From: Siphonodentalium dalli | Taxonomy: Eukaryota; Mollusca; Scaphopoda; Gadilida; Siphonodentaliidae | Assembly (NCBI GenBank): GCA_032622095.1 | Contig: CP136065.1 | Coordinates: 213,878,151-213,942,150 of the forward strand | Direction of reading: 5' to 3' | DNA: 64,000 nt | Shown: piece by piece, positions 11,418 through 22,280 of the stretch | How the letters are laid out: each line of letters begins with the position of its first letter | How positions within the stretch are numbered: position 1 is the first letter of the stretch | The notes under the pieces: model-generated | Told to the model about the DNA's origin: nothing | What the model saw: the letters and a program-made list of their open reading frames with translations, nothing else | Database searches by the model: none | Made by a program: the position numbers and the translations under genes

Positions 11418-11529
11418 TGGGGTCGCTTCGGTGGCCGTGTGCATGGTATACATATTGACGTCGGACTTTGAGTCACAATTTTAAGGGGCGCTCGCCGTCA
11501 CAGGCGGGGTTCGAATCCCACTCAATCCA
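11418..11529 (+). ncRNA. tRNA-like sequence, probably a SINE head or pseudo-tRNA
   Basis: Reads GGGTCGCTTCGGTGGCCGTG at the start (A-box-like) and ends with a strong B-box context, GCGGGGTTCGAATCCCACTC, about 80 bases on. The T stem is only partly paired and the 5' end does not pair well with the 3' end, so a functional tRNA is unlikely. A tRNA-derived SINE promoter or decayed tRNA with a long variable region fits better. Confidence 0.35.
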
Positions 11530-14083
11530 AAAAAATATGCACTGTCTCAACAACTGTAGTTATTCTCTACTTCTCTACAGATTAGCGGGAACTATTTAAC
11601 GAGCAAAATAATTATCTTGCATATGTGAAAAAAAAACATAATGGCGACCAATAGTACTGTAACGCTTCATAAAGCAAGTAAATAAATATGGATGAATTGG
11701 TGGACGATATAATAAGAATGAAAATGCAAACAACTGCATGAACATGCAGGAGAATACAATGTCGTTACATAAGAAATGAACGGTGGTTCCAACGTCGTCA
11801 TTCTTTTTTTTTTTTAACCGTGAGCGGAGGTTATATTGTGATCAATACTCTTGACCACGTTGAAGCAGTCGTTTATACCAGTCGTATATTGACACGGATA
11901 GTGGTAAGAGGTATTTCAAAACATACACGCGCGGACAATTTCCGAACAAACTCTTCGATATAACGCTGAACATAACGTGTTTTGTCTTTTATATCTTTCC
12001 GTAAATTTGAGATAGTTTCCAAACTGTCCACTGTGCCGATTAAATGTGTTAATCAACGGTCGCGTAAAAATGCGCATGTAGCTGTATATTGACTGTGAGA
12101 TGAAAATATAGAGTTGTCGTCGCTCAGCAATGGTACTACATATATTTTTGATGATTTTTTACATTTTCCGGACAGTCGCGCATTCCGGAACCTAATTGTT
12201 GATTTTGAAATAAGTTCAATTTATAAAGATAGTATATATACATTTCATACAATTTATAAACAACTTTTGTTTAACTCAGCTTTCTATTGTGTCAGTATAC
12301 AAGGTTCAACAAATTTCACATTCATGAACTAACATTTTAATATACTAATGCAGAAAAATGTGTACATCTTTCATTGTTCATTAAACTTGCAGTATATATG
12401 GCAAAAATGAAATGTGTTGTGATTGGCATAACATGGCTAACTAATGAATGAAACATAATTGAAAACCTCCGAGGGAACGGCATTTTTTCCTCACCCCATG
12501 GTATCAGACTATATGAAAGGACAAGCATTTCACTTTCTATACTAAATGGATTCTCGCACCCAGTATTTATTAGAACGGTATATTATTAATTTGGAGGGTG
12601 TTCAGGTAATAAAAGATGTGATACTTAAACAAAGATAATACATGAGAAGATGTATTCGTAGGAAATGTTCTTATGCTACATTCAATAAACGAACATGGTC
12701 GTATTTTGAACTTATCTGAATATTTCCTAAAAGATAACTACTCCTCAATACTTGCAATATCCACTGAAAATTTGGGAGGCCACCTAACATCTTCAATAAT
12801 TCTTTCGTTTGATATATAACTTGACGAAGTCTATTTAAGCGACTTCGTTTGATACTATCGAATTATACATCAAAAGAAAGGAAATTTCATGGCCAATGAG
12901 ACACAGTGAAATATATTGTTACTGAGCAGAAAGATTTGAGAATCTACAAGGAATATGATAGATGGTGTGCTTTTCCTAAAATAGGACTTGTGAACCTTGT
13001 CACTGTTATAGTGTATTTTGATATATCTGGTATTTTCCCCAGGGGCCTGTGGTATTGTTGAATTCGTGTGCACATTCGTGTGTTACCATGGAAACGCATG
13101 GGTAGCAAGTTGTCCTGGCGATAGGTGAGACGCCACTCATTTCGTTCCATATAATTATCTTCGTGACATCTACTGCCCACAGAAATAAGGAGATACTATT
13201 CTGACGAACAATACACCATTTAGTAATATAATCTGATCTTTGTGTTTGAACTTTCAAGTACACACTAACCTCATCACGAATGATAAAAAATGGATCCCGT
13301 TCAGACATGTTAAAAGCCTTACTGCTGCAACCTGGATTTACAATAACCTAGTCCACTCAAAAACGTGTTGGTATGCTACTCCTAAACAATGAATGTTTTG
13401 TGCATAATTACAATGGAGATTATTGGAAAACGACCAGCGGATTAAATATAATTGCAGTATATTGGCGTGATGATGGACGATTTGTGGAGGTAATCATGCA
13501 TGTGAATCGCTGATAGACCCAGAGGAATACTTTGTTGAAAATCTCTTGCATTTTTGGCTGGATTTATGCAAAAGGTACGTCTGCCCCTTAAAATAGAGCA
13601 GCTTTATACCGCCACCATATAATAAAACATCCCGTGATTTTGCCATTATGTGATGCGTGTATGCCAAACAAAAAATAAAACATAGAAGTAATATTTCTAT
13701 ACAAATGTAACTACAATGGTGATACATCAGACCTGGTACAGGGTTCGAGTTGCCGATTGCCAATTTAGAAAATTGCTATAACAAAAAATGCCGGTTGTCA
13801 ACAAGAATTGGCACCTATCTTTTTTTGTTTTGGCAATAACAAAACACACATTGCTATCCGGTCGCGATATTGCTAATTGGGTCCTAATTGAAAGCATATA
13901 ATGGAATCGCGGCTATAAAAAAGACTATGCTATTGACTCCAATTTGACAAACATTTAGTCAAACAAATGGCTTCCTGCATGAAGTCTAACTCGTTAGGAA
14001 ACTGCGTCTGAGATAAATTGTCAGAAATGTGTGCCCTTCAAAACTCGGCTTCACAAACAGCAAATATCAATCTAAAGCGTTAT
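11530..14083. other. 3' flank of lectin gene A, no other gene seen
   Basis: AT-rich sequence. It includes a poly-T run near 11805, an imperfect hairpin around 12800-12880 ('tctttcgtttgat'/'atcaaaagaaagg'), and short ORFs on the minus strand between 12337 and 13763 with no family features. Confidence 0.4.
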
Positions 14084-14089
14084 TTTATT
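14084..14089 (-). terminator. Candidate polyA signal of lectin gene A
   Basis: TTTATT on the plus strand gives AATAAA on the minus strand about 330 bases after the gene A stop. Position is plausible; no downstream GU-rich check was possible. Confidence 0.25.
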
Positions 14090-14287
14090 TGGAAATACTC
14101 AATTCAAACGTGGCACAAAAATATATGGGTCGGAAAAAGTGGCAAAAAAAAAATTAAAAGTGCCTTAAAATTGTGCAATTGACAACAGTGTTGGCAACTG
14201 GGAATTATGGGCCAGTGCGAACCCTGACCTGGTAAAGCTTGAATCAAACTGTACTCTATGAAAGTAGACATTTAATTTTTGTTCAGT

Positions 14288-14328
14288 GTTGCATGCTGTT
14301 CAGAACATGTAACCAATCTGACAGACAC
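14288..14328 (-). pseudogene. Duplicate of the lectin last-exon 3' end
   Basis: 'gttcagaacatgtaacc' followed by 'aatctgacagacactg' repeats, with few changes, the sequence spanning the stop and last codons of gene A exon 3 at about 14413-14450. It encodes the ICQIGYMF-stop tail and is cut off upstream, so it is a relic of a duplicated last exon. Confidence 0.55.
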
Positions 14329-14415
14329 TGCTTTGGTATCCCTATAACCCAGTAGGACAGCCACACCTCTTATTTCTATTGAACCAGATATAAGTCGAAA
14401 TCACATGGTTTCTGT

Positions 14416-14663
14416 TTAGAACATGTAACCAATCTGACAGATGAAGCTGTATGTGTTGCTCTCTGGTCGATCGACGAATTCATATCCGTCTGGGTTGAGC
14501 TGGTTCTCTCCTTTGAAGTTTTGGTCCATGCAAGCCACGTGATCTTGCGGCCAATACAAGCCGTGATCTGGTGAGAGGTACGCCATTGGTGTTCCATCCG
14601 AGTGCACATAATCTCCTATCACGGTAGAGTTTGTCCTTCTTCTCCCGTCGATCCACATCGGGC
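14416..14663 (-). CDS. Lectin gene A, exon 3 (CTLD C-terminal half)
   Basis: Final exon of a secreted PAN plus C-type-lectin-like protein. The acceptor is a pyrimidine-rich 'ttcttctttcag' before GCCCGATG; the exon starts in phase 1 and runs 248 nt to a TAA. It encodes residues 157-237: MWIDGRR (the WIGL-like strand), DGTPMAY, VACMD (Cys200) and the terminal YSFICQI (Cys231). Canonical CTLDs have a further Cys just before the FIC strand and a WND motif; here the segment reads GYEFVDRPESNTYSFIC, so both are missing, as are EPN/QPD. Classical Ca-dependent sugar binding is therefore doubtful. Paralogue of 58052-58278. Confidence 0.85.
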
Positions 14664-14682
14664 CTGAAAGAAGAACCGATCA

Positions 14683-14818
14683 TACCGAACAGAGTTCACA
14701 CATGGTTAAAATATAATATACAACAAACTACAGCCCGAGTGAACAAATCATACCGAACAGAGTTCACACATGCTTAAAATATATTATACAACAAACTACA
14801 GCCAGAGTGAACAAATAA
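14683..14818. repeat. Two tandem 68-bp copies in lectin intron 2
   Basis: 'cataccgaacagagttcaca' opens both units, at about 14682 and 14750; they differ at a few positions. They lie just upstream (in transcript terms) of exon 3. Confidence 0.8.
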
Positions 14819-15224
14819 TTCGAATAACTCCTGCAACAACTGTCTAACTCATTCACCGCATGAATTGCAGATAGCAGCTCTCATTAGTGACTTAGGTTCC
14901 TGGTCCTGGTTCATAGCGCGAAAGGTGTATAATATCTGAATGTGTCAGACTATCGGACACGCACACTGTACCTATTTAAAAAATAACTCTGACTTGTTTC
15001 GATTAAGGTTATGCAGTTATGCAATTTTAGAGACAAATTCTATAGTAGGTAATTTGTCTTCAAACTCTTCGGTTATAAGGAGTTATGATGCAGTATCGAA
15101 ATTTAATTGTAAATCGTAGAAAGTATTGAATAGTTTCCATGAACATTTTGATCACGCATCAGTATAGGCGTTATCACTCGCCGCTGCTGTCATTTCTGTA
15201 GCGGGAAAGTAATAAACAATTTAA
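14819..15224. other. Lectin intron 2 sequence, nothing else recognised
   Basis: No repeat or ORF with support. Confidence 0.35.
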
Positions 15225-15660
15225 AGGTACTCAATCCGATGAAGCACCCCTAAATTACTATTTCTTTGGCTTCAGGGGTAAAAAATATTTGATTAGAGTC
15301 GAGGAACCCATCAAGTTATTAGATATTGATTTTTGAAATTTGTAATTTTCTCGAGATGTGTACTAATAATTGCCCCTAAATTCGTAATTTTCTCGAGATG
15401 TGTATACCAGAAACACTATTCAAACAGACGAGGATGGATAACTCTAAAATCAAGTGCTAATAATAACGCAATTTTGACCGAGAACATCCTTTTGACGGCG
15501 TGTTCTGGGCCAGAAAAAATAGAAATAAGAAAACTTCAAATATCGATATCTGATCACCCTGAGCGTTGATTGGTAGGCTCCTCGACTCGAATCAATTATT
15601 TTTTTACCCCCGAAGCCAAAGAAATAGTAATTTATGAGTGTCTGATCGGATTGGGTACCT
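15225..15660. mobile_element. TTAA-flanked TIR element, copy 1
   Basis: Flanked by TTAA (15221-15224, 15661-15664). Ends AGGTACTCAATCCGAT and its complement; the TIRs extend inward about 100 bp through 'attactatttctttggcttc' and 'gagtcgaggaacc' and their complements. A diverged relative lies at 23005-23458. Interior ORF 15333-15569 has no transposase motif. Probable piggyBac-type non-autonomous element. Confidence 0.75.
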
Positions 15661-15664
15661 TTAA

Positions 15665-16032
15665 GTTATCGAGAAATAACATTAAACGGACATGGCTCAT
15701 TCGATCTTCCAAATTTCGTCTACGTGATTTAGAAGGAGGTATAAGATAGGTTGATAAATACACCAACTATTCATATACGTGCATCATATGCTCTGAAACC
15801 ATACCTGCATACAATGGTCACAGCCACGTTCCAATATTCTTGCGCGTATATTTTGAAAACCAATTACTGAAGCCGAGTGAGGATCTTCCAAAACGATTTC
15901 AATTCATGCTGTCATGACCTGTTTTGAACTGTCACGGATAGAAACTCATATTTGAAATTTCTGATTTGTATCACGGACGCAATCAGTTCTACAGCACACA
16001 TAAATGAGGTGAATGGATCTTACGAACATCTA
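15665..16032. other. Lectin intron 2 sequence, nothing recognised
   Basis: No supported feature. Confidence 0.35.
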
Positions 16033-16036
16033 TTAA

Positions 16037-16442
16037 CCCTTTACCCAACATAAATGCCCTGTGCCAATGCATTCTCTTATATATGCGAGTCGACCATAGG
16101 TCGCCTCGCATATATAAGAGAATGCATTGGCTTAACACATATTAAAAATGATAAAATTGTCAAAGAATGTAGAAAAATATTATAAAAATTGTTAAAAAAT
16201 GTAAGAAAAAATGTTAAAAAGTTAATTTTTTTAGGCCAATGCATTCTCTTATATATGCGAGGCGACCTATGGTCGACTCGCATATATAAGAGAATGCACT
16301 GGCACATGGCATAACTGTAACCATCACAATGTGGTCAATGAACCGGTTCCAATGATATCCATATGTGTATGGTGTTATTGAGACAGACCGAAGATATTTT
16401 AGGCTGTTGAAGCTTAATTTGGGCGTTTTGTTGGGTAAAGGG
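16037..16442. mobile_element. piggyBac-like MITE with two 67-bp hairpins, copy A1
   Basis: TTAA (16033-16036 and 16443-16446) flanks ends CCCTTTACCCAAC and GTTGGGTAAAGGG, the usual piggyBac-type arrangement. Inside are two 67-bp imperfect palindromes (16064-16130, 16236-16302) that start CCAATGCATTCTC, centre on GTCGACCATAGGTCGCC and end GAATGCATTGG, in opposite orientations around an AT-rich spacer. Beyond the right hairpin is a segment ('ggtcaatgaaccggttcc') that appears on the left side of copy A2, so the core sits in opposite orientation relative to the outer element. Confidence 0.8.
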
Positions 16443-16446
16443 TTAA

Positions 16447-16725
16447 ATGGTTGATGTTTGATGTTTAAAATCGGAGTACAATCGATGCCCATTGTACTTG
16501 AAAATTTCAGTTATGAATATGAGTTTTAACGAATTACTGATTTGTAAATGCGCATTGTGAATTTCCACAGCTCATATCAAGTATCATATCAAATCAAACA
16601 AACGTTTTATAAATGTTTTAATCAAATTAAAAATAAGAGCCGCTTTGGGCCAGAGACTTGTTTGGCGACGTTGGTTCCTGGCCATGTGAACTACTACACA
16701 CTCTTTCAGTTGTCGTTTTACCATA
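16447..16725. other. Lectin intron 2 sequence, nothing recognised
   Basis: AT-rich, no supported feature. Confidence 0.35.
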
Positions 16726-17193
16726 TGTGACCCGCCATATCAAATCCAGTCGTAAGTCGGGATTTTGTTTACCCTGTGCCAATGCATTCTCTTATATATG
16801 CGAGTCGACCATAGGTCGCCTCGCATATATAAGAGAATACATTGGCCTAACAATTTTTTACAATTTTAATAATTTTTTCTTGTATTCTTTAACAATTTTA
16901 TAATTTCACCCATACAGAGCCCCAGACAAACATGAGCAGACGACAGTCTTCTATATGCTTCTATATATGTGTGGGGCTCCCTGCAGGGTAATGGATGTTT
17001 TTTATTTTATGTCCTAAAAATTGTAAGAAACATTTATTTAAAAAAAATGATAAAAAATTGTTAGGCCAATGCATTCTCTTATATATGCGAGGCGACCTAT
17101 GGTCGACTCGCATATATAAGAGAATGTATTGGCACAGGGTAACTTGAAAAAATCCCGACTTACGACTGGATTTGATATGGCTGGCGGGTCACA
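16726..17193. mobile_element. TA-flanked MITE carrying the same 67-bp hairpins, copy B1
   Basis: TA flanks on both sides; ends TGTGACCCGCCATATC and its complement, with TIRs of about 38 bp (the right one has a 2-base CT insertion). The core runs from ACCCTGTGCC (near 16770) to GGCACAGGGT (near 17141) and carries two copies of the 67-bp hairpin found in the TTAA elements, plus a segment reading 'cagagccccagacaaacatg' ... 'ggggctccctgcagggtaat'. Tc1/mariner-type by TA duplication (inference). Confidence 0.8.
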
Positions 17194-17196
17194 TAT

Positions 17197-18083
17197 CCGT
17201 AGTTACGTTCACGGTTTCGGGTTTTTCAAAAAAACTTAAAAATACTTCCTATAGTAATGTTTGAGATATTTTCACTGGTCCTCAAAGTGGGGGTTGACTC
17301 TGAGTTTGTGTCCTTAGATTGTAATCGCCACGTGACCTTAATTTCTGTCTTAATTTAGCTGCAATCCAATCATCCGGCGCCATTAATCTTGCGAAACTCA
17401 AAGCGCTAAACCTGATCACTTCATAATTAAGTACATAATAATTACAGAAAATAGTAGCATATCACCTTACTGTGCTTTGTGTGACCCACAGATGTGAGTA
17501 GAGGGGGGATGCCCTATAGCAGAAGAGTCCACACATAGAGGTACCATGTCTTACCCACCGGAAGCTGACATAAGCTAATGATAGGTAGAGCACTCTGCTG
17601 TAACGGCAGTTTCTGATATAGTCATAAAGAATAGGAAAATAAAAGATAGCAGAAACCCAAAGAACACATACAATTTTTGTGTTATGATTTATGTTTCATA
17701 TTAGTTTTGTGATACCCATAATATATGCGCAAGTGAATGCTCGTATCCCGGTCCCACATCATAGAGGCAACCCTGTCTTGAACCCCGGCAGCGGAAACTT
17801 CACTAATGATGTCCAGAGCAGTCGACCTTGCGGCAGTTTACAAAATGTCAGGATAAGAGTAACAAAGGCATAGAATATATGTCCAGACTTCCTTGGATTA
17901 ACCGATCTTTATCACATTCCCGTGTGAAAAGAAACTAATAGATTAACGCTCTTTATATTGGGCGTGAAATATTGACCCAAAATCAATAACCCCGAAGAAA
18001 AGAAACGATTTGCTCACAAACAGACTCGTATTCGTCAATTTTGAGAACAACATTTGGACCGTCATAAATATTTACGACTACTG
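17197..18083. other. Lectin intron 2 sequence with a tRNA-half-like motif
   Basis: About 17576-17612 reads 'gataggtagagcactctgctgtaacggcag', split here as D-arm-like GATAGGTAGAGCACTC then CTGCTGTAACGGCAG, resembling a D arm and anticodon arm, but no B box follows at the right distance. Otherwise nothing recognised. Confidence 0.3.
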
Positions 18084-18085
18084 TA

Positions 18086-18525
18086 TGTGACCCGCCATAT
18101 CAAATTCAGTCGTAAGTCGGGATTTTTTTTACCCTGTGCCAATGCATTCTCTTTTATATGCGAGTCGACCATAGGTCGCCTCGCATATATAAGAGAATGC
18201 ATTGGCCTAACAAATTTTTACAATTTTAATAATTTTTTCTTGTATTCTTTAACAGTTTTATAATTTCACCCATACAGAGCCCCAGACAAACATGAGCAGA
18301 CGACATTCTTCTATATGCTTCTATTATGTGTGGGGCTCCCTGCAGGGTAATGGATGTTTTTTTATTTTATGTCCTAAAAATTGTAAGAAACATTTATTTA
18401 AAAAAAATGATAAAAAATTGGTAGGCCAATGCATTCTCTTATATATGCGAGGCGACCTATGGTCGACTCGCATATATAAGAGAATGCATTGGCACTTACG
18501 ACTGGATTTGATATGGCGGGTCACA
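18086..18525. mobile_element. TA-flanked MITE with 67-bp hairpins, copy B2
   Basis: TA flanks (18084-18085, 18526-18527), ends TGTGACCCGCCATATC and its complement. Very similar to B1, but at the right the core end is lost: the hairpin's GCATTGGCAC joins directly to CTTACGACTGG of the outer TIR. Confidence 0.8.
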
Positions 18526-18527
18526 TA

Positions 18528-19032
18528 TTAGTTATTCGTAATTCTTATCAGTATAGTACATGTAGTTCATTATGCGAAATGTGACTATTAATCATATTTC
18601 AACCGCTATACCTGAGGTATGTTTGTGCATAATAAATATTCGATTGTGGTAATCATAAATACGTCAGCGATAACCGTACACCAACTAGATGCCTCAAAAC
18701 TTTGAAAATATTTTTTTCAAAATGGTTAGTGTGCCAGCTCTGCATGATCACCTGGAAATTGTGCGGCTCGACTTCGCTAAACAAGTCATTTTTTTTTGCA
18801 TTGATCAAAGCTACATGCAATTCACAATCGTTATATTATAAATGTTCTATAATTTCGGCGCTTTTCCAATGGCAAGAGAGTTGTATAACATATATTACTT
18901 TATTAATGTCAAAATGTTAGCACCGGGGTCCGTACTATCATTTCTCTTTAACGTGTGATTGAGTGACGGAGAACGTGGTCAGTACTATGAACACTGGGAA
19001 TCTTATTGTGTAGACGACTATGCGTAATTTAT
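18528..19032. other. Lectin intron 2 sequence, nothing recognised
   Basis: AT-rich; no supported feature. Confidence 0.35.
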
Positions 19033-19039
19033 CAGTACG

Positions 19040-20641
19040 CAGGGGGGGGGGGGGGGGGGGGGGTCGGAAAAAAGTGACATGACATTAGGCTGAAATTTTT
19101 TTTTTCCGGCTCTTGGGTACCCACCACCCCCCTATTTGAAGGAAAAAATATTTTTTCAAATTTCATGCGGGGTACCCACCCCCTTTTTACCTCCAAATCT
19201 GTAATATCACACCATTTAAGCTTGATGGTCAGTATTACAGTTACCCTATTTCCATTTCTGGTTCTTCTAAGTCATTCCAACTTTTGTAACAACACGAAAC
19301 AGGTTCTAAAAAAATACCTGGAAAAACCCAAAATAACACACAGAATACATGTGCTGATCAGTAAATTATTGATTGATTCTTCCCCAAATATTGTCTAAGG
19401 TAGCTCATAATGCTCATTATACATGTAAACAAATATAAAAGCATTAGTGTACCTTCTTTTCATCATAGAAAGTGTAACTTTAGATGTGTCCCATAGTATC
19501 ACATGAATTTATGTCAATTATGATTTTTGAAAAAATTATTAGGGCAACACCACCTGGCAATTAACTCTCCAACAATACAGGTATTCAGCTGAAATCCACT
19601 ATGTATCACAAAACTAATTTTCATTTCCATGAGCTGAGTTCTTGGGCTAGGTACTGTGCTAAGGCCAGACCCAGGTCAAGCATTCATACAAATACATGTA
19701 CTGCGTGTAAATAGAAACTTGAAAATAAGACGGTCATATGCAGTCTGCAGAATAAGCTCCAAAGGAGGGTGAGTTTTGTGATGCTACCCAGCAGAGTGGG
19801 CTATAGCATTACCAAATTCACCATATGTGACCCTCATATGTAGCTAGTTCTCCATGGTTGGTCGAGACCAAAATAGAATGAGGTCGTTAGAGGTTGAATT
19901 TGTTGATGCTATGCCGGGTAGTACGTATCGCCAAATTCGCCCTCTGCAGACTTCGATCATTTTGCTGATGACCAGCACATTATTTTTAGACTTGCATATT
20001 ATATTAAGTTATATTATATTTTCTTTCCCTTCTTTTCACTCATCTGTTCTGATTTTGTTTATTCCACTTAGCAGCCTTCTCCATATCTACACATTCAAGG
20101 TCTATGTATGCTCGCCCAATCTTTTATCTGGGTCCCACCATCTCAAGATTATTATCTCAGTGATATGCGTTGTTGCAGTCTACAGTCCCATGCCAAGTTC
20201 CGATACAATTTTGGCTGAGTCATCTGGTCTGATCAGGTATAATGAGTAAATATTAATGAGATAAATGAATAGCTTTTTTCATTTTATTTATATTAAAGTT
20301 TATTCATGTGCTACATAACTGTCCATTTTCATCTGGAACCAGTAGCATTGGTACATGGCAATGTGATCGGATGTAAAAGGCGAATTCCTGAGAGTTGGTT
20401 CGTAATCTGGATTTCTGAGAAGCATCATGCCCATATCCACACTAACTACCCCCCTAAGCACTGCCCTAATTGTCATACACACCTTAACAATGATGCTGAA
20501 CACTTTGAGGCATTTATATTGAAGAAATGTTGTAAGAGGAAAAAATTGCGACCACTCAGGAAAAAAGTTACTTTTTCGCAGCTGAACCACCCACCCACCC
20601 CGGCCTAGTGTATGGAAAAAAGTGGATGACCCCCCCCCCTG
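19040..20641. mobile_element. 1.6-kb DNA transposon with 7-bp target duplication
   Basis: Begins CAGGGGG (a run of 23 G, 19042-19063) and ends CCCCCCTG; both sides carry CAGTACG (19033-19039, 20642-20648). Subterminal 'gtcggaaaaaagtgac' pairs imperfectly with 'tggaaaaaagtggatgac'. The interior holds two diverged copies of a segment with 'gttttgtgatgctacc' / 'atttgttgatgctatg'. ORFs at 19854-20249 and 20306-20608 (the latter with HCPNCHTH) show no transposase catalytic motif I can name. hAT-like is possible, but those usually make 8-bp duplications. Confidence 0.65.
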
Positions 20642-20804
20642 CAGTACGGGCCAAATTCAGTACGATGTACTCCGTTGTTAGAATAATCACTCTATAATTA
20701 TGCGATTGAATATGAGAACTTCGTTCCTTCATGTAATGAAATATATATGTATCTACAAGCAGGGTCTCAGAAGATGCGTAATAAAGTCACTAAAATACAC
20801 TCAC

Positions 20805-20996
20805 TTATAGTATTGTCGATCATGATTTGTTTGGCTGTGTTCCACATGGCATCGTTCTCGATCTTGATAAGATGACCTTTGACCTTGGCACATTCTTTTG
20901 TGGCCTCGGAATGATTTCTCTGATATGTGAACAACATCAAGTAGAATTGTGAACCGGCTTCCCCGAACAGGTTGTAACCGAGATCCAGTGGTGAAC
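20805..20996 (-). CDS. Lectin gene A, exon 2 (CTLD N-terminal half)
   Basis: Internal exon of 192 nt bounded by acceptor 'atatccacag' and donor GTGAGT, phase 1 at both ends. With exon 1 ending in a single G, the join gives a Gly codon and reads GSPLDLGYNLFGEAG, then GSQFYLMLF, NHSEATKECAKVKGHLIKIE (Cys127) and MWNTAKQIMI: the strand-helix-helix start of a C-type lectin-like domain. It joins to exon 3 in frame as NTI-SPMWIDG. Same length, phases and near-identical motifs as 63311-63502. It is separated from exon 1 by an 18.3-kb intron that contains the large palindromic insertion. Confidence 0.88.
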
Positions 20997-21067
20997 CTGT
21001 GGATATTCGATCACCATATATCTTTAAAAGTTTAATTCCTTTAAGATTTGCTACCACAGTATAGTGT

Positions 21068-21235
21068 GGTTATCGCCCATACACCCACGAACCCTGAATA
21101 CCAGCCAACATAGAGGGTGAATCATATATACCAGTTATCAGAGATGGTGAATCCAGGGTACCAGTTAACAAAGAGGGGTGAATCCCGAATACCAGTTAAC
21201 AGAGAGGGGTTAATCATGCGTATACCGGTTAAGAA
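21068..21235. repeat. Degenerate ~38-bp tandem repeat in lectin intron 1
   Basis: Four to five copies of a unit like 'gaataccagttaacagagag' + 'gggtgaatc', from about 21090 to 21230, immediately upstream of exon 2 in transcript orientation. Confidence 0.65.
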
Positions 21236-21815
21236 CATATTGAGTACAAGTCATGGTTAATTCCAGGCGTTTTTTCACACATTAGCTGAAGTAATGTCCA
21301 AAAAAACAATATAAATGTCATGATGTATGAGACTGAATTACATAAAAAACAAATCATTTAAAAAAATCATTTAAAAAAAACAATGTTATGTTATAACAGC
21401 TGTGTACCTAAATACCGATTAAAATGGGCATATGAATCGTTTGTATTGATACTTTATGTTAAACATTTACTTTGTACCCTTATCAAAAAAACTCTGGTAA
21501 ACCATGGTAAAACAATCTGATATTCTGCGGTATTCTACCAGGGTGATTGGAACCAGGTAATTTTACTCTGGTAAAATTCATCTATAATGATTGGTCACTA
21601 TATTATAGACAAACATGTATACCTACCCATGTATGTTTACTCTAGTAATATGTTCCCACCCATGTATTTCATCAAGGTATATTACCGGGATGTAACTATG
21701 CATGTGGGATTCTACTAGAGTAATTCTACCAGAGTCATTCTGGATAATTTACGTCATTCTGGATAATTTACGTCAGTATTAGGGTAAAGTTACCACGGTA
21801 GTACAGAGGTGCGCT
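21236..21815. other. Intron 1 with scattered CTGGTAAA/CCATGGTAAA motifs
   Basis: From 21480 to 21810 the sequence repeatedly uses short blocks such as 'ctctggtaaa', 'accatggtaaaac' and 'tctaccagagt', and a duplicated 'cattctggataatttacgt'. The same style of sequence recurs at 41100-41640 and 42100-42720. No gene. Confidence 0.4.
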
Positions 21816-21819
21816 TTAA

Positions 21820-22276
21820 CCCTTTACCCAACAAAACGGCCAAAAACGCCCAAATAAAGCTTCAACAGCCTAAAATATCTTTGGTCTTTCTCAATAGAAC
21901 CATACAAATATGGATATCATTGGAACCGGTTCATTGACCACATTGTGATGGGTACAGTTATGCCCTGTGCCAATGCATTCTCTTATATATGCGAGTCGAC
22001 CATAGGTCGCCTCGCATATATAAGAGAATGCATTGGCCTAAAACAATTGTTTTTTTTTAACACTTTTTACCATTTTTTCTTACATTCTTTAACAATTTTA
22101 TAATTTTTTCTTACATTTTTTAACAATTTTTATAATATTTTTCTACATTCTTTGACAATTTTATCATTTTTAATATGTTAAGCCAATGCATTCTCTTATA
22201 TATGCGAGGCGACCTATGGTCGACTCGCATATATAAGAGAATGCTTTGGCACAGGGTCGTTCTGTTGGGTAAAGGG
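21820..22276. mobile_element. piggyBac-like MITE with two 67-bp hairpins, copy A2
   Basis: TTAA (21816-21819, 22277-22280) flanks CCCTTTACCCAAC and its complement. Hairpins at 21970-22036 and 22183-22249 match those of A1. The ~130-bp segment left of the first hairpin is the reverse complement of the segment right of the second hairpin in A1. Core edges are CCCTGTGCC / GGCACAGGG. Confidence 0.8.
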
Positions 22277-22280
22277 TTAA

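Noticed and set aside
17576-17612. tRNA gene
   Set aside because: D-arm and anticodon-like stems are present but no T arm follows in the needed distance; probably a SINE fragment or chance.
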